From Tritrichomonas musculus (taxonomy: Eukaryota; Parabasalia; Tritrichomonadida; Tritrichomonadidae): 64,000 nt of DNA. Under the pieces are notes generated by a model. That model saw nothing but the letters and a program-made list of their open reading frames with translations. It did not search any database and had not been told where the DNA came from. The DNA lies in assembly GCA_039105265.1 (NCBI GenBank), contig JAPFFF010000022.1, positions 496,001 through 560,000 of the forward strand. The letters run 5' to 3'. Positions 9,801 through 17,707 of this stretch are shown piece after piece (position 1 is the stretch's first letter; every line of letters begins with the position of its first letter). The position numbers and the translations under genes were made by a program.

Positions 9801-10542
9801 TAAAGCAATTATCCGCATCTATTGTATTACACCTAAGATTTATTAATTTATTTGAATCATTAGCTTTGTCACAACTAACATTTGTTTTTTGATTTGCGAT
9901 ATAATTTATTTTCATAAATCCAGATGTATATAAATTTAATGGTGTATCACCTTTTTTATTTGACATATATATTTTTGCTCCAACGTCATCTTCTTGATAA
10001 GCCAACTCATAATTTCCATTTGAAATGTTAACAATAGGGTTTTTAAACATGTTTTCTTTAGAAGTTTTAGTTATAATTGCTTTTGGTAATTTCATATATG
10101 CAGGTAATTCTATTTCGAAAACATCACCGATATATTCACCAAATTCAGTTTTGATTGATAATGTGTTTAAATCTGGTTGATCTAAATTTTCCGTTAATTT
10201 ATCTGAAGTAATGATGAAATCATATATACCATCTTCAAATGAAAAGTCACCATCATCACCATCTTGTTTTTCTTCTAATGTTTTAATTCTTGATTCATGA
10301 TTGTTTAATTCATCCGTAAATTTCATGGTTTGTTGATTGTATGAAGAAACTGAGGAGTCAATGTCAGCAAGTCTTAATGCTAAACTTTGAGGATTTGTTG
10401 AAGTCATTATTATGTCACCATCAATAGTGGCATCACCATGAACATGAATGTTTTTAAATTCTGAATCTTTATCGGGCATACCACCTCCACCACCGATGAA
10501 TGCTCCATCTTTTGCATTTTGTTTTGTAATTATTGCAGTCAT
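6874..10542 (-). CDS. 1222-aa fibre-like protein (E1)
   Basis: This long, beta-rich, probably trimeric attachment-fibre-like protein starts with a Gly-rich turn (GGGGGMP, ~18), then HVHGDATIDGDIIM, common in phage tail and collar proteins. A coiled coil follows (~58-92), then a large beta-rich body to ~570 and a hydrophobic/helical patch (~585-620). From ~790 there are repeated short modules of the form N/KYALK[ST]D/S (for example NAYALKTDM, NTYALKTDIPEPVDL, EKYALKSSL, AKYALKSYVDEL), typical of fibre shafts in phages and large viruses. A Cys-containing beta-rich head ends the protein. E5 carries a relative. The frame is intact. Adhesion as the role is inference. Confidence 0.75.
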   Translation of the reverse strand: MTAIITKQNAKDGAFIGGGGGMPDKDSEFKNIHVHGDATIDGDIIMTSTNPQSLALRLADIDSSVSSYNQQTMKFTDELNNHESRIKTLEEKQDGDDGDFSFEDGIYDFIITSDKLTENLDQPDLNTLSIKTEFGEYIGDVFEIELPAYMKLPKAIITKTSKENMFKNPIVNISNGNYELAYQEDDVGAKIYMSNKKGDTPLNLYTSGFMKINYIANQKTNVSCDKANDSNKLINLRCNTIDADNCFKLYRSPLPDFYEMKAYGVIDDKTNPLYYADWGYVPGSPEFEALIEGQTFEFHDEAFGTDYKMTKKGNEWVGTNYSFNIPLKLTRKNPGSHEVAFICIAKNEANKKVLHTFADYDNQGNPFELLVNKGMLAPKDNCKIQTYKEDNDAWRVYIYPVKDFANCTYSATLNINNKTYDFIVDFEYKTSGLNNYKLQSDNYFELLEYHYTSPLQVGNPPYGLILYMPKDDELIYTIADVSYEKGMNTFEFLANTGYYTVSPRPEACTTLYTNFNIQTSGVVIGENIESHVFVLNSLGNTVDIAVNQISALQNYCAKLEKEINDMKNKTNWFDVVMDVVQISNFCFNFGGLMKVGAEGILGALKLAFSKNAGSTVKEVAYVDEIIDDGLVLAPHEVVEEKPYIETEIIIPDERLCFKYYCEHIETNYIIDVSFMVDDIGEMYRIYEYEYKENGSIECLNSDVTDISAINCELVYEFPYLLIYGTIQPSFVKLKYTPAAKNDNELLLGETLTNNQLLTASATKKLIENHKNHLNESFTNKLSETLNNYATVRYVQDNYPSYTYLNTNFKNNNQLTNILNAYALKTDMTRANEQVKSEIPEIIEGKTTIQFKIENNTIPDLDYDTYHEMIEQYGLDIVSSNNFYTGHYVHVDYSYNDDQPSQIMRMEGSGSSLWFLYDCHELINPRTGDTPEILSCSITKTIEPTNKNAYSARYVSNTYALKTDIPEPVDLTPYYTSAQADEKYALKSSLNELLTNNVYTSADLINDSPKTTDFDRFYYNELYGIFEKNEKPITNLASLILSGVVFKCQINDYLTKSECDAKYALKSYVDELHATTNTTITHYCPIEKSMNSINDFVIGAPVYMTGKVYRYDKSTKSFISSTESDTTDCICSVKTNGKWNTFIGICTSIDEANKCVTFASGGDYLVKVKDTSCYTIGDEVFVDDDNVLKIITGATAITSKIRRTTVGIITGIINENMLAVFKA

Positions 10543-10611
10543 TTATTGATTTATTAATTATAAAAATAAATATTTTTAATATACGAAGTTTAGAGATTTT
10601 ATTATATAAAA

Positions 10612-10953
10612 TCAATATTCAAATTTAAGGAAAAGGGTGAAGTGATCAGGTATTATTTCATTACCTTTTGCATCAGTGAACCATACTTTAAATCTATCAT
10701 GGTTTAATGTATATTTATATTTTCTGTTTTCATCTGGGGGAGTTAAATTAGCATACCAAACGAGAGAATCACAGTATTCATCACGAGGGACAAATGACGC
10801 ATGAAGTTCGGTTTCACCGTCTAAATATCCGTCACATGTAGCACGGCAATATTGAAATGAAATATATTTATCATTACGAGAATTAACGAACTCAGGAGGA
10901 AATTTATTTTCATAGTCACGAGTGATAAAGTAAGTTTTGGTTGTTTTAGTCAT
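10612..10953 (-). CDS. 113-aa beta-rich protein, possible minor capsid component (E1)
   Basis: This short protein of mostly beta propensity ends RFKVWFTDAKGNEIIPDHFT and a final aromatic strand. That closing pattern (strand, D-x-x-G-N-x-I turn, strand) resembles the C-terminus of Polinton and virophage minor capsid jelly-roll proteins, but the protein is much shorter than those. It is the first of three small same-strand genes between fibre and MCP. Function is unproven; treat it as a capsid accessory candidate. Confidence 0.55.
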   Translation of the reverse strand: MTKTTKTYFITRDYENKFPPEFVNSRNDKYISFQYCRATCDGYLDGETELHASFVPRDEYCDSLVWYANLTPPDENRKYKYTLNHDRFKVWFTDAKGNEIIPDHFTLFLKFEY

Positions 10954-11018
10954 TTATGATTTGATAAAAATAAAAATATATGAATTTAAAACATGTAGCC
11001 TTTGGCTGCAGAATTCTT

Positions 11019-11489
11019 TTAGAATTCGTCTGGGTCTATTTCATCTTCATTTATATTACATTTACTGGCTAATTCGTTGACGATTTCAACTTTAGCCTCA
11101 GACCTATTTTTAATGAATTCTTTAAGTGTATTTTGATTTTCACATTCTTTTACTACACATTCATGATAAAATGTTGTTTTATAATTTATTCTATCAGCTT
11201 TAATATAAGCTTTCATTAATCGTATTTGTGATCCAGACGTTAAGGCACCGAAGGCACGTTTAGGAATAGTTAACCATTCACACTCAGGGAATAACTCTCT
11301 AAATTCTTTATATGTCATGACATTTTGGGTATTATTTTTATAAACTAATGAAAGAAATAATATCTTTACGTTCATTTTGTATTTATAGAATTTATCAGTT
11401 ATGAAGTCATCAAAATATACTTGAACAGCTTTAAGTTCCTGTTCAGGAAGTTTTTCGAATAACTTATTAATGTTGATGTATTCACTCAT
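11019..11489 (-). CDS. 156-aa protein of unknown function (E1)
   Basis: A mixed, mainly helical protein beginning MSEYININKLFEKLPEQELK and ending in an acidic tail (EDEIDPDEF). It has a Lys/Tyr-rich middle and a compact LTIPKRAFGALTSGSQIRLM segment. No family is recognised. The 70 bp spanning and preceding its start codon are identical to those of the next gene upstream (11485-11554 versus 11786-11855), so the two genes are probably co-regulated. Confidence 0.6.
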   Translation of the reverse strand: MSEYININKLFEKLPEQELKAVQVYFDDFITDKFYKYKMNVKILFLSLVYKNNTQNVMTYKEFRELFPECEWLTIPKRAFGALTSGSQIRLMKAYIKADRINYKTTFYHECVVKECENQNTLKEFIKNRSEAKVEIVNELASKCNINEDEIDPDEF

Positions 11490-11554
11490 TTATATAGAAA
11501 TAAAAAATTTGAAAAATAAATTTTAAATAGATTTAAAAATTTTTGAAAACGTTT
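11485..11554 (-). repeat. 70-bp direct repeat, copy 1 (shared promoter)
   Basis: By eye this is identical over 70 bp to 11786-11855. Each copy runs from the start codon of a small gene upstream through CTATATAAATGAG (minus strand), and so forms the whole promoter region of its gene. The identity suggests a recent duplication or gene conversion. Confidence 0.85.
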
Positions 11555-11559
11555 AAATC

Positions 11560-11790
11560 TCATTCATCAACTTCTCGCAATTCTGAAACTATGGCTAATT
11601 TTTTTGAATTCTGGGTTTGAATGACAACATCATTTGCTAAAACGTGAAAAAGTGCATTAAGAGGGTGATGCTTAACATTTCGTTTAAATATTTCCACCTC
11701 AACTAAATTATTATTGCATGGTGTAATTATTAAATCTTCATCATCTTTAATTATATGATAATGAAATATTTTTTCAATTTTGTTGCTCAT
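11560..11790 (-). CDS. 76-aa protein of unknown function (E1)
   Basis: A short protein beginning MSNKIEKIFHYHIIKDDEDL, with mixed alpha/beta propensity and an acidic end (SELREVDE). It is not recognised. It lies in a same-strand run between MCP and the 156-aa gene and shares that gene's 70-bp upstream region exactly, the main evidence that it is really expressed. Confidence 0.5.
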   Translation of the reverse strand: MSNKIEKIFHYHIIKDDEDLIITPCNNNLVEVEIFKRNVKHHPLNALFHVLANDVVIQTQNSKKLAIVSELREVDE

Positions 11791-11855
11791 TTATATAGAA
11801 ATAAAAAATTTGAAAAATAAATTTTAAATAGATTTAAAAATTTTTGAAAACGTTT
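11786..11855 (-). repeat. 70-bp direct repeat, copy 2 (shared promoter)
   Basis: Second copy of the promoter-bearing repeat at 11485-11554. It contains a TATATA box a few bases before the ATG on the minus strand and a TTTTGAAAACG block farther upstream. Confidence 0.85.
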
Positions 11856-11887
11856 GAAATGAAAAATAATTAAATTAATTATTAGAT

Positions 11888-13606
11888 TTATTCATAACCA
11901 ACTGGAACACCTTTAGGGAAATATTCAACACCTTTTGTTGACCAAGCAAAGTATGTATCGCTACATATCCAAGCTTCAGGCGCAGGTGGGTGTTGATCTG
12001 GAAATTCTGGATCAGGAATATAATAAGTGTCATCAATTCCTCTATACATTGGTTGACCACGGAATGTAACTGTAACAGAATTAGAGCCAGTATCGATTCC
12101 ATCAAATACATAACCAGCGTTTGAACGTTCAAGTTGGAAGTTAATACCAAAACTTGTTCCATCACTTCTGCAGTTTGAGTAACGTTTACCAGTTACTGGA
12201 TCATTAAGGGGTTGAGTGAATGAATCCTCAAATTCTTGTGTAGCTTCAAGTGCTCCATCTAATTCATTAGCTATTAATTGATGCTGGTAAAATCTGGCAG
12301 AGCAAGTGTTTGAAAATTCAGTATCTGGATAAGTTCTTTTATTAACGACTAATTGAACGTTTTGATACATGATATTATCAAAGCATGTAATATCTAATGG
12401 ACTCTTAGGGAACATCATTGTAATATTTGTTGCATTTCTGAGAGGAATTGATTTTGAAATTTCTAAACCATTAACTTTTGCAGTACCTTCAAATATTTCA
12501 CGTGTTAATTCTTGTGATGGAACTAATAATGCAGTTTGTAATTCACGAATGAGTCCTTGATATACTCCAGGTTTGAGACCAAATCCTGAAAGATTTGATC
12601 GACCTAATTGAATAGTACCACCTAAAACATTTAATGTTATTTTACCAACTTTCATATCAATTCCATTTGCTGCTGTTATAGTCAATTTATCATTTACTAC
12701 TTTATCTTTTGATACATTAACTTTTAATATATTTGGATCAGTTTCTTCGTTTTCATTTGGAGTTTCACCAGCTTTATATTGAACGACAATATTTGCTGGC
12801 TTTCCTACTTGTGTGAATTTACGAGTAATTGGAACGACAGCAGGCATTTCTTCATCAATGGCTTTATCATCGAGAAATTGAAATGTTTCTTTAACAACAT
12901 TAGGATTAACTTGACCCCAAACCATGGCACGAAGTGATGTTTTAACTTCTGCTTCAATTTCTCCACAAATATCGTTAGGGTAAAGTTGCCATGCTTGAAG
13001 TGCGAGCTGATCAGTAAATGGTATTGTTAATTCTATAGTTAATTTGTGGGGTTTACCATCGGCAACGTCTGCAAGTGGAAAATAGCATCCACAAATTGAA
13101 GGTGAAAATTGAGATACATTTTCCCATGTTGAGTGAGAGAATTTTTAAGTTGCTTTAGCATCACGTGGTTTAATAGAATTGTATGCGAATGATTCACGTT
13201 GAAGTTCATCTTGTCTGTAAGTATCAAGTAATTTTCCATCAATCCAAAATCTACAGTCTTCATAAAATTCAACGGCATTTTTGAATACAGTATAAAGTTG
13301 CATTAACTTATTAATATCTGCGGAAACATCAACGGGTTCAGATAATTGAACAAAGTACTCTAAAAGAATGGTAGAAAATCCTTTTTCGATTTGTGAAATT
13401 GTATGACCAGAATGAGTTAATTTTATTCTTGTTTTGGTACCTACAGGCATTGGTGCATCTTTATTTGTGAATTCTTCCATAACTTGACTAAATGAATTAT
13501 CACCACCATTACGTTGAATTAAATTTCTAAGTTTATTTTGAAAGAATGAGAGAATATCTCCTTCATCATTTCCTAAATTTTTCGTTTGTGCGTTTAAGTA
13601 TGTCAT
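11888..13606 (-). pseudogene. Polinton double-jelly-roll major capsid protein of E1, broken
   Basis: This is the gene for the main icosahedral shell protein. Recognisable parts in order are the N-terminal GNDEGDILSFFQNKLRNLIQR, LTHSGHTISQIEKGF, the DGKLLDTYRQDELQRESFAYN region, the PLRNATNITMMFPKS strand, and the C-terminal ERSNAGYVFDGIDTGS and PEAWICSDTYFAWS. The same landmarks occur in the E3 and, more divergently, the E4 copies. Polinton MCPs are known to be double jelly-roll proteins. It is divergent from the pVI-like gene at 13722, 115 bp between starts. It looks broken, with about one break. Confidence 0.88.
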
Positions 13607-13721
13607 TTTATATATTGAAAAAAAAATTAAATAATAAGTTAATAAAGAAAAGAATTTATAGTTTTGAAAAAAATAAATGAATTAAGAAATGAAAAATAAA
13701 TTTTTTTACATTAATGAAAAT

Positions 13722-14042
13722 ATGGCGTTTGGAAGTTGGTTTAAAAATATTGTGAACGGAGCTAAAAACATAATTGGCAAAATAGTTCCAAAAGTAAAGA
13801 AAGCAGTTGAAACAGTTGGTAGATTTGCACCATTGATAGGACAAGCTGGTGATTTAATAGGTGGAAGTGCTGGTGAGGTAATAAATACAATCGGAAATGG
13901 TGTGAGTAAATTAAATGACAGAATTAATTATAAAGGTGGAAACGTTAACGCGTTAGGTGCGAACGGTGCAGGAGCTCGAAGAATTGTAGGCGCAAATGGT
14001 GCAGGCATTAGAAGGTTTGATATTCCATTACTGAAGGAATAA
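13722..14042 (+). CDS. pVI-like amphipathic capsid-associated peptide 2 (E1)
   Basis: A 106-aa protein starting MAFGSWFKNIVNGAKNIIGK. I chose this ATG over one 11 codons upstream because it matches the start of the paralogue at 6177 and the E3 homologue. An amphipathic basic helix is followed by a hydrophobic APLIGQAGDLIGG segment and two short repeats of NAxGANGAG. The tail ends RRFDIPLLKE. It is divergent from MCP, an arrangement repeated in E3 and E4, which supports a capsid-linked, membrane-active role (inference). Confidence 0.65.
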   Translation: MAFGSWFKNIVNGAKNIIGKIVPKVKKAVETVGRFAPLIGQAGDLIGGSAGEVINTIGNGVSKLNDRINYKGGNVNALGANGAGARRIVGANGAGIRRFDIPLLKE

Positions 14043-14049
14043 AAATAAA

Positions 14050-14193
14050 TCATGAGTAAAGTCGTTTCCTCATTTCATCAGTTAATTCAGGTGGTTTATC
14101 GTTTAATGTTGGGGAAAGTTTCACAATGCGAATGAGTAAATTAGCGAGTTCAATAATTGCTAAACAACCAAGAAAAATTTCTGATAAACTCAT
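14050..14193 (-). CDS. 47-aa conserved single-span membrane protein (E1)
   Basis: This is a small gene between the pVI-like and coiled-coil genes, on the opposite strand to both. It reads MSLSEIFLGCLAIIELANLL, one hydrophobic helix, followed by a polar tail with KPPELTDEMRKRLYS. Clear relatives lie at 38512 in E3 and 52957 in E4, sharing LLG-[CL]-L, a helix, a PP-x-[LI]-[TD] turn and a final [LM]-Y-[SA]. Conservation of such a short frame in three divergent elements is strong evidence that it is a real gene. It may act in the particle's inner membrane or in egress; the role is unknown. Confidence 0.75.
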   Translation of the reverse strand: MSLSEIFLGCLAIIELANLLIRIVKLSPTLNDKPPELTDEMRKRLYS

Positions 14194-14233
14194 TTATTAT
14201 TAATTAAAAATTTTTATTTTTGTTTATAATTAA

Positions 14234-14593
14234 ATGGATTTAAAAGTTATTGAACCAATTAAAAACTATTTAAAAGAATTTAAAACAGTCGATGAATTTA
14301 ATTTATGGTATTCAAAGAATAAGGAAGAAGTGGATAAGTTAACGACTCATAAATTAAACAAAATGTATAAAATCGATGGGTATAGAATTACAAAAATAAA
14401 GGGTGTGTTGATGTTAAAGAAATGGGTTGAAAAAGAGGAAAAAGAAATAGTAAGTAAGGCTTCGCCCAGGACGGATGCCATTGAAGAATTAAGGAATGAA
14501 ATAAATGAAATCCGAAATACAGTAAATATAATTATATCATTTCTTCAGGAATCGTCAAGTTCTATTGATGTATTACCACCATCGACAACTTGA
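14234..14593 (+). CDS. Conserved 119-aa coiled-coil Polinton protein (E1)
   Basis: Begins MDLKVIEPIKNYLKEFKTVD and shares DEFNxxYSxxK, LTTHKLNKM and GYRITKIKGVLMLK with the E3 gene at 38038. The E4 gene at 49390 is a more distant relative. An N-terminal globular domain of about 65 residues binds an unknown partner, and a C-terminal coiled coil (~80-115) suggests oligomers. It overlaps the convergent ATPase gene by 49 bp. It sits next to the membrane peptide and pVI-like gene in both E1 and E3. Confidence 0.7.
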   Translation: MDLKVIEPIKNYLKEFKTVDEFNLWYSKNKEEVDKLTTHKLNKMYKIDGYRITKIKGVLMLKKWVEKEEKEIVSKASPRTDAIEELRNEINEIRNTVNIIISFLQESSSSIDVLPPSTT

Positions 14594-15378
14594 ATGATCA
14601 TATATGGATGACTTTCACAATCTTCAGTTTTTCGTTTCAATATTTTTGAATACATTTCATAAAATTCGTCAAATGATAAATTAGATGCTGATTGTGAATA
14701 AATATAACGTAATTGTTGTTTATTGAAACATGGAAATATAAATAATATTGATATTTCATTTTTAACATGAGGTTTTAATCCTTTCCAACCTTGAATTAAA
14801 AGGAGGAATGAAAAATTTATATGTCTACATCTACGTATTAATTGGCTAAAATAAGATTCTTCTGAAGAAAAGAGTTTACTATTTGAGATATCATCGAATA
14901 AAACGATTGTATGCAATACTTCTCGGTTGAAATCCGAAACGGCAAGCATTTTAAACATATCCTCTTTTTGTTTATCATCTATTTTATCCTGCAAGTTTTC
15001 CCGTTTGATAAGATTATATAAATTCTTTGCTGAGATTAAATCCTTCATAAATTCAACAGCTTCTTGTTCACTAATTATAATATATGGAATCATAAGAAGT
15101 GGCTTTAAAGCTAAAAATGTCTTATCTGATTCCTGACCGTCTTTTGTAACGTAGATAAATAAGTGATGAGTGTTTAATACACCTAATTTGATGATTTCCT
15201 TTAATGCTATCACAGTCTTTCCTGATGATTGCTTACCAACTATGACGTTAACACTATTTAACCTAATATTAACCTCAGGGTGTATTTCAGAAATTAGGCT
15301 TTCATTTTTATTCATAGTATAGGTTTTCAACGTATTCATAACGTGCGTTTTAACCATATTCTCTAATGATTTGTTCAT
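14545..15378 (-). CDS. FtsK/HerA-type genome-packaging ATPase (E1)
   Basis: A 277-aa ATPase that would pump element DNA into the capsid. It has Walker A GKQSSGKT (~41-48), Walker B TIVLFDDIS (~162-170), a conserved RRCRHINFSFLLLIQGWKGLKPH segment (sensor region), and FNKQQLRYIYSQSASNL near the end. E3 has a close homologue at 34294. Size and motif order fit Polinton/adintovirus-type packaging ATPases. The frame is intact. A TATATA stretch lies a few bases before the ATG. Confidence 0.9.
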   Translation of the reverse strand: MNKSLENMVKTHVMNTLKTYTMNKNESLISEIHPEVNIRLNSVNVIVGKQSSGKTVIALKEIIKLGVLNTHHLFIYVTKDGQESDKTFLALKPLLMIPYIIISEQEAVEFMKDLISAKNLYNLIKRENLQDKIDDKQKEDMFKMLAVSDFNREVLHTIVLFDDISNSKLFSSEESYFSQLIRRCRHINFSFLLLIQGWKGLKPHVKNEISILFIFPCFNKQQLRYIYSQSASNLSFDEFYEMYSKILKRKTEDCESHPYMIIQVVDGGNTSIELDDS

Positions 15379-15485
15379 TTTCTATATATTAATGTTAAAG
15401 TTTATTTTAATTATTGATAAAAATATATTTTTATGTTTATTAATCATTAACTGAAACTAGATATTAACACATTTCTTAAAATTTA

Positions 15486-16919
15486 TTATTCAGGTTCTTC
15501 TACGATTGCTGATGTTTGTAATGCTTGTACTTGTGATTGAACATTAGCATCAAACCATTTATTAAAATCACTTGGATTTGGAGGTAATGCATTTATTCCT
15601 TGGAGTATTATTGCAATTGTTGCTTTAGCAACTAATGGAATATGTTCAGGGTTAACTGGTAGTCCGGATTTATTACACATTTCACATGCAGTAGGTACAA
15701 AATCAGCAATTTTTACAGGATTAATTAAATAATCGTGAACTATGAACTCAATAGCTTCTTTAACTGCTTTCTTTCCTCTTAAATTCTTCCATTGATCCTC
15801 ATTAACATTCATAACACTTTCACCATAAACATAAACCATTGCAGGAAGTAAAGCAAATTGATTCCATATAACCGTTGCCATTTGTGTAAGTGTGAATGGT
15901 AATTTTACACCGTTGAGGTATTTAATACCTTGATAAATAGGAGAAATACACTTACCAACAAATGCCTGATAAGTTGAACGTTTCTTTGGTTTGATTAAGT
16001 GCTTTTCATCGATACCAGCAGCTTTTAATTTTGTTTCAAAGTCTTGCCAACTTTCACCCGCATAATTAGTGACTGTACGCCCTGTTTCATCAAATTCAGG
16101 ATGATATATATTATTAATAAATCCTCTTAAGTTTATACCTTGTTTATGAGCTTCTTTACGTTGGTCCACAGATGGGTAAGTTTTATAATAAGCATTGCGA
16201 TATGGGAATAATGACGGAACGGTTGTAAATCCATTAACTATTACAGGCTTTTTACCTTCTTTTGTTTGTACGACGACTTCAGGTATTCCATCACCATCTA
16301 AATCTTTGCCAGTGGCTTCATATAAATCATTATATCCATGTCGATTAATCCATTCATTCGCACTTACAACACTTTGAGCGTCTCGAATTTGTTTAACATC
16401 TTGATTTAATTTAGCCACAACATTAATTAAGTCATCCATACCAACATTACCGTATTTATTTTGTTTTGCCTTTTTCGTTGGTTGAATTGCAGCCATTCTT
16501 TCACGGTAAAACGCCATATCATTTAATGCTTTAGTTAAGTCTTTCTTATTAATGTTATTTTCTGCCAAGTTAGCGTATGATTGATCACGCATTTGGTTTA
16601 ATTGAGAAACATTATTTATTAATTGCGGAATTTTCGATTTATTCATTTTATTAATTGGTAAAAAATTTAAATTATCGTTTTTGTTTTGAAAATTATTTAA
16701 TCTAGAAATAAAATTTGAAATTGATTTATCATTTATTCTCAAACCTTCATGTTGTATATAATTATTTTCATTTAAAAATTTCATTAAATTTGAAACTGAA
16801 CCTTGCCATGAAGGCGACTCATGAAGAGTAACGTTAAGTTTTTCATTAATTAATTCAATATATTTATTAAGTTTATCAAGTTTCAAACCTTTAAAATTAT
16901 TTCTATTTAATTTTAACAT
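15486..16919 (-). CDS. 477-aa protein with DxDxDG-type loop, unknown function (E1)
   Basis: This is the rightmost E1 gene, transcribed inward from the end. The N-terminal ~150 residues are helical and Asn/Lys-rich. A middle domain contains NEWINRHGYNDLYEATGKDL followed by DGDGIPEVVV (~205-215), which has the D-x-D-x-D-G spacing of calcium-binding loops. Conserved-looking aromatic NAYYKTYPSVDQRK and Cys-containing segments follow, then a helical C-terminus ending Glu-rich. I do not recognise the family, and no relative is visible in E3-E5. The position next to the ATPase and its size suggest a structural or DNA-end protein (inference). Confidence 0.7.
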   Translation of the reverse strand: MLKLNRNNFKGLKLDKLNKYIELINEKLNVTLHESPSWQGSVSNLMKFLNENNYIQHEGLRINDKSISNFISRLNNFQNKNDNLNFLPINKMNKSKIPQLINNVSQLNQMRDQSYANLAENNINKKDLTKALNDMAFYRERMAAIQPTKKAKQNKYGNVGMDDLINVVAKLNQDVKQIRDAQSVVSANEWINRHGYNDLYEATGKDLDGDGIPEVVVQTKEGKKPVIVNGFTTVPSLFPYRNAYYKTYPSVDQRKEAHKQGINLRGFINNIYHPEFDETGRTVTNYAGESWQDFETKLKAAGIDEKHLIKPKKRSTYQAFVGKCISPIYQGIKYLNGVKLPFTLTQMATVIWNQFALLPAMVYVYGESVMNVNEDQWKNLRGKKAVKEAIEFIVHDYLINPVKIADFVPTACEMCNKSGLPVNPEHIPLVAKATIAIILQGINALPPNPSDFNKWFDANVQSQVQALQTSAIVEEPE

Positions 16920-16943
16920 ATTCTTTATATTAAAATAAATTTA

Positions 16944-17603
16944 ATCTTTTACGTATAAAATTTATTTTTTCAATTTTTTGACTTTTGAGATTTATTTTTT
17001 TGAGACATGTGATATAAAAATAAATGATAAAATAATTTTATAATTTGTGGTGAACGTTTATTTATAAAAATTTTTTCGATTTATGTGAGTATTCAATTAA
17101 TGCATTTTTGCAAATATAGTGGTGAGAAAAATATGTATACATATTGAATTATATGAATACGTTATGTTTCTCTTTAAGAAATTAATTACTTTTTATTTTA
17201 TACTTTGAAATTATATCTTATAATTTGTGAGAGTATTCAATTAATGCTTTTTTTTTTGCTACTAACGATTTTTAAAAAATTTTTGCCAATAATAACCGTA
17301 AAATCATATTCAAATAATGCATTTTTTCATTCAATTTTGCATTTCTTGCAGCTTGCATTTTTGCATTTTTGCTACTAACGGATTTTATGATTTGAATGAC
17401 TTCTCAATTAATGCTACTAACGAATTTTATGATTTGAATGACTTCTCAATTAATGCATTTTTGTATTTTTGCTACTAACGGATTTTATGATTTGAATGAT
17501 TTCTCAATTAATGCATTTTTGCATTTTCCATTTTTCATAATGCATATTATATAAATCATTTACGTATAAAATTTATGTTTTCAATTTTTGACTTTTGAGA
17601 TTT
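16944..17603. repeat. Repeat-rich right flank of E1
   Basis: No gene is visible here. Two copies of TTTACGTATAAAATTTAT followed by a TTTTCAATTTTTGACTTTTGAGATTT tail lie at 16944-16993 and 17557-17603. Between them, imperfect tandem units of about 40-60 bp run from ~17340 to 17545, built from GAATGACTTCTCAATTAATG, TGCATTTTTG and GCTACTAACGGATTTTATGA. TCTCAATTAAT also makes up the repeats upstream of the E2 polymerase. These are probably subterminal repeats of the Polinton. Confidence 0.6.
16990..17025 (-). promoter_or_regulatory. Right copy of inverted ACATGTCTCA motif
   Basis: Reverse complement of 100-132, with only a few differences, placed about 70 bp upstream of the 477-aa gene. The mirror-image placement at both ends of the gene block favours a terminal-region promoter or a piece of the TIR. 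Confidence 0.5.
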
Positions 17604-17707
17604 GAGGATAAAATTTATGAAAATCATTTATGAAGGGGTGATGAATCGGTGGTGTTGAAAATTGAATAATATGTTCGGGTTTAAAGTTATGGGTTTAAAT
17701 TCTTGAG

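Larger units (their letters stand above)
1..17603. mobile_element. Polinton/Maverick E1 (left end outside window)
   Basis: A block of genes typical of Polintons: protein-primed PolB, rve integrase, fibre-like protein, MCP, two pVI-like peptides, FtsK/HerA-type packaging ATPase and several small genes, packed on both strands with little spacing. The left terminus is not in the window. The right limit is uncertain: coding ends at 16919 and is followed by about 650 bp of short repeats bracketed by two copies of a ~45-bp sequence (16944-16993 and 17557-17603). The element looks nearly whole with about two breaks, so it is probably fairly young. No TIR or target duplication can be confirmed here. 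Confidence 0.85.
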
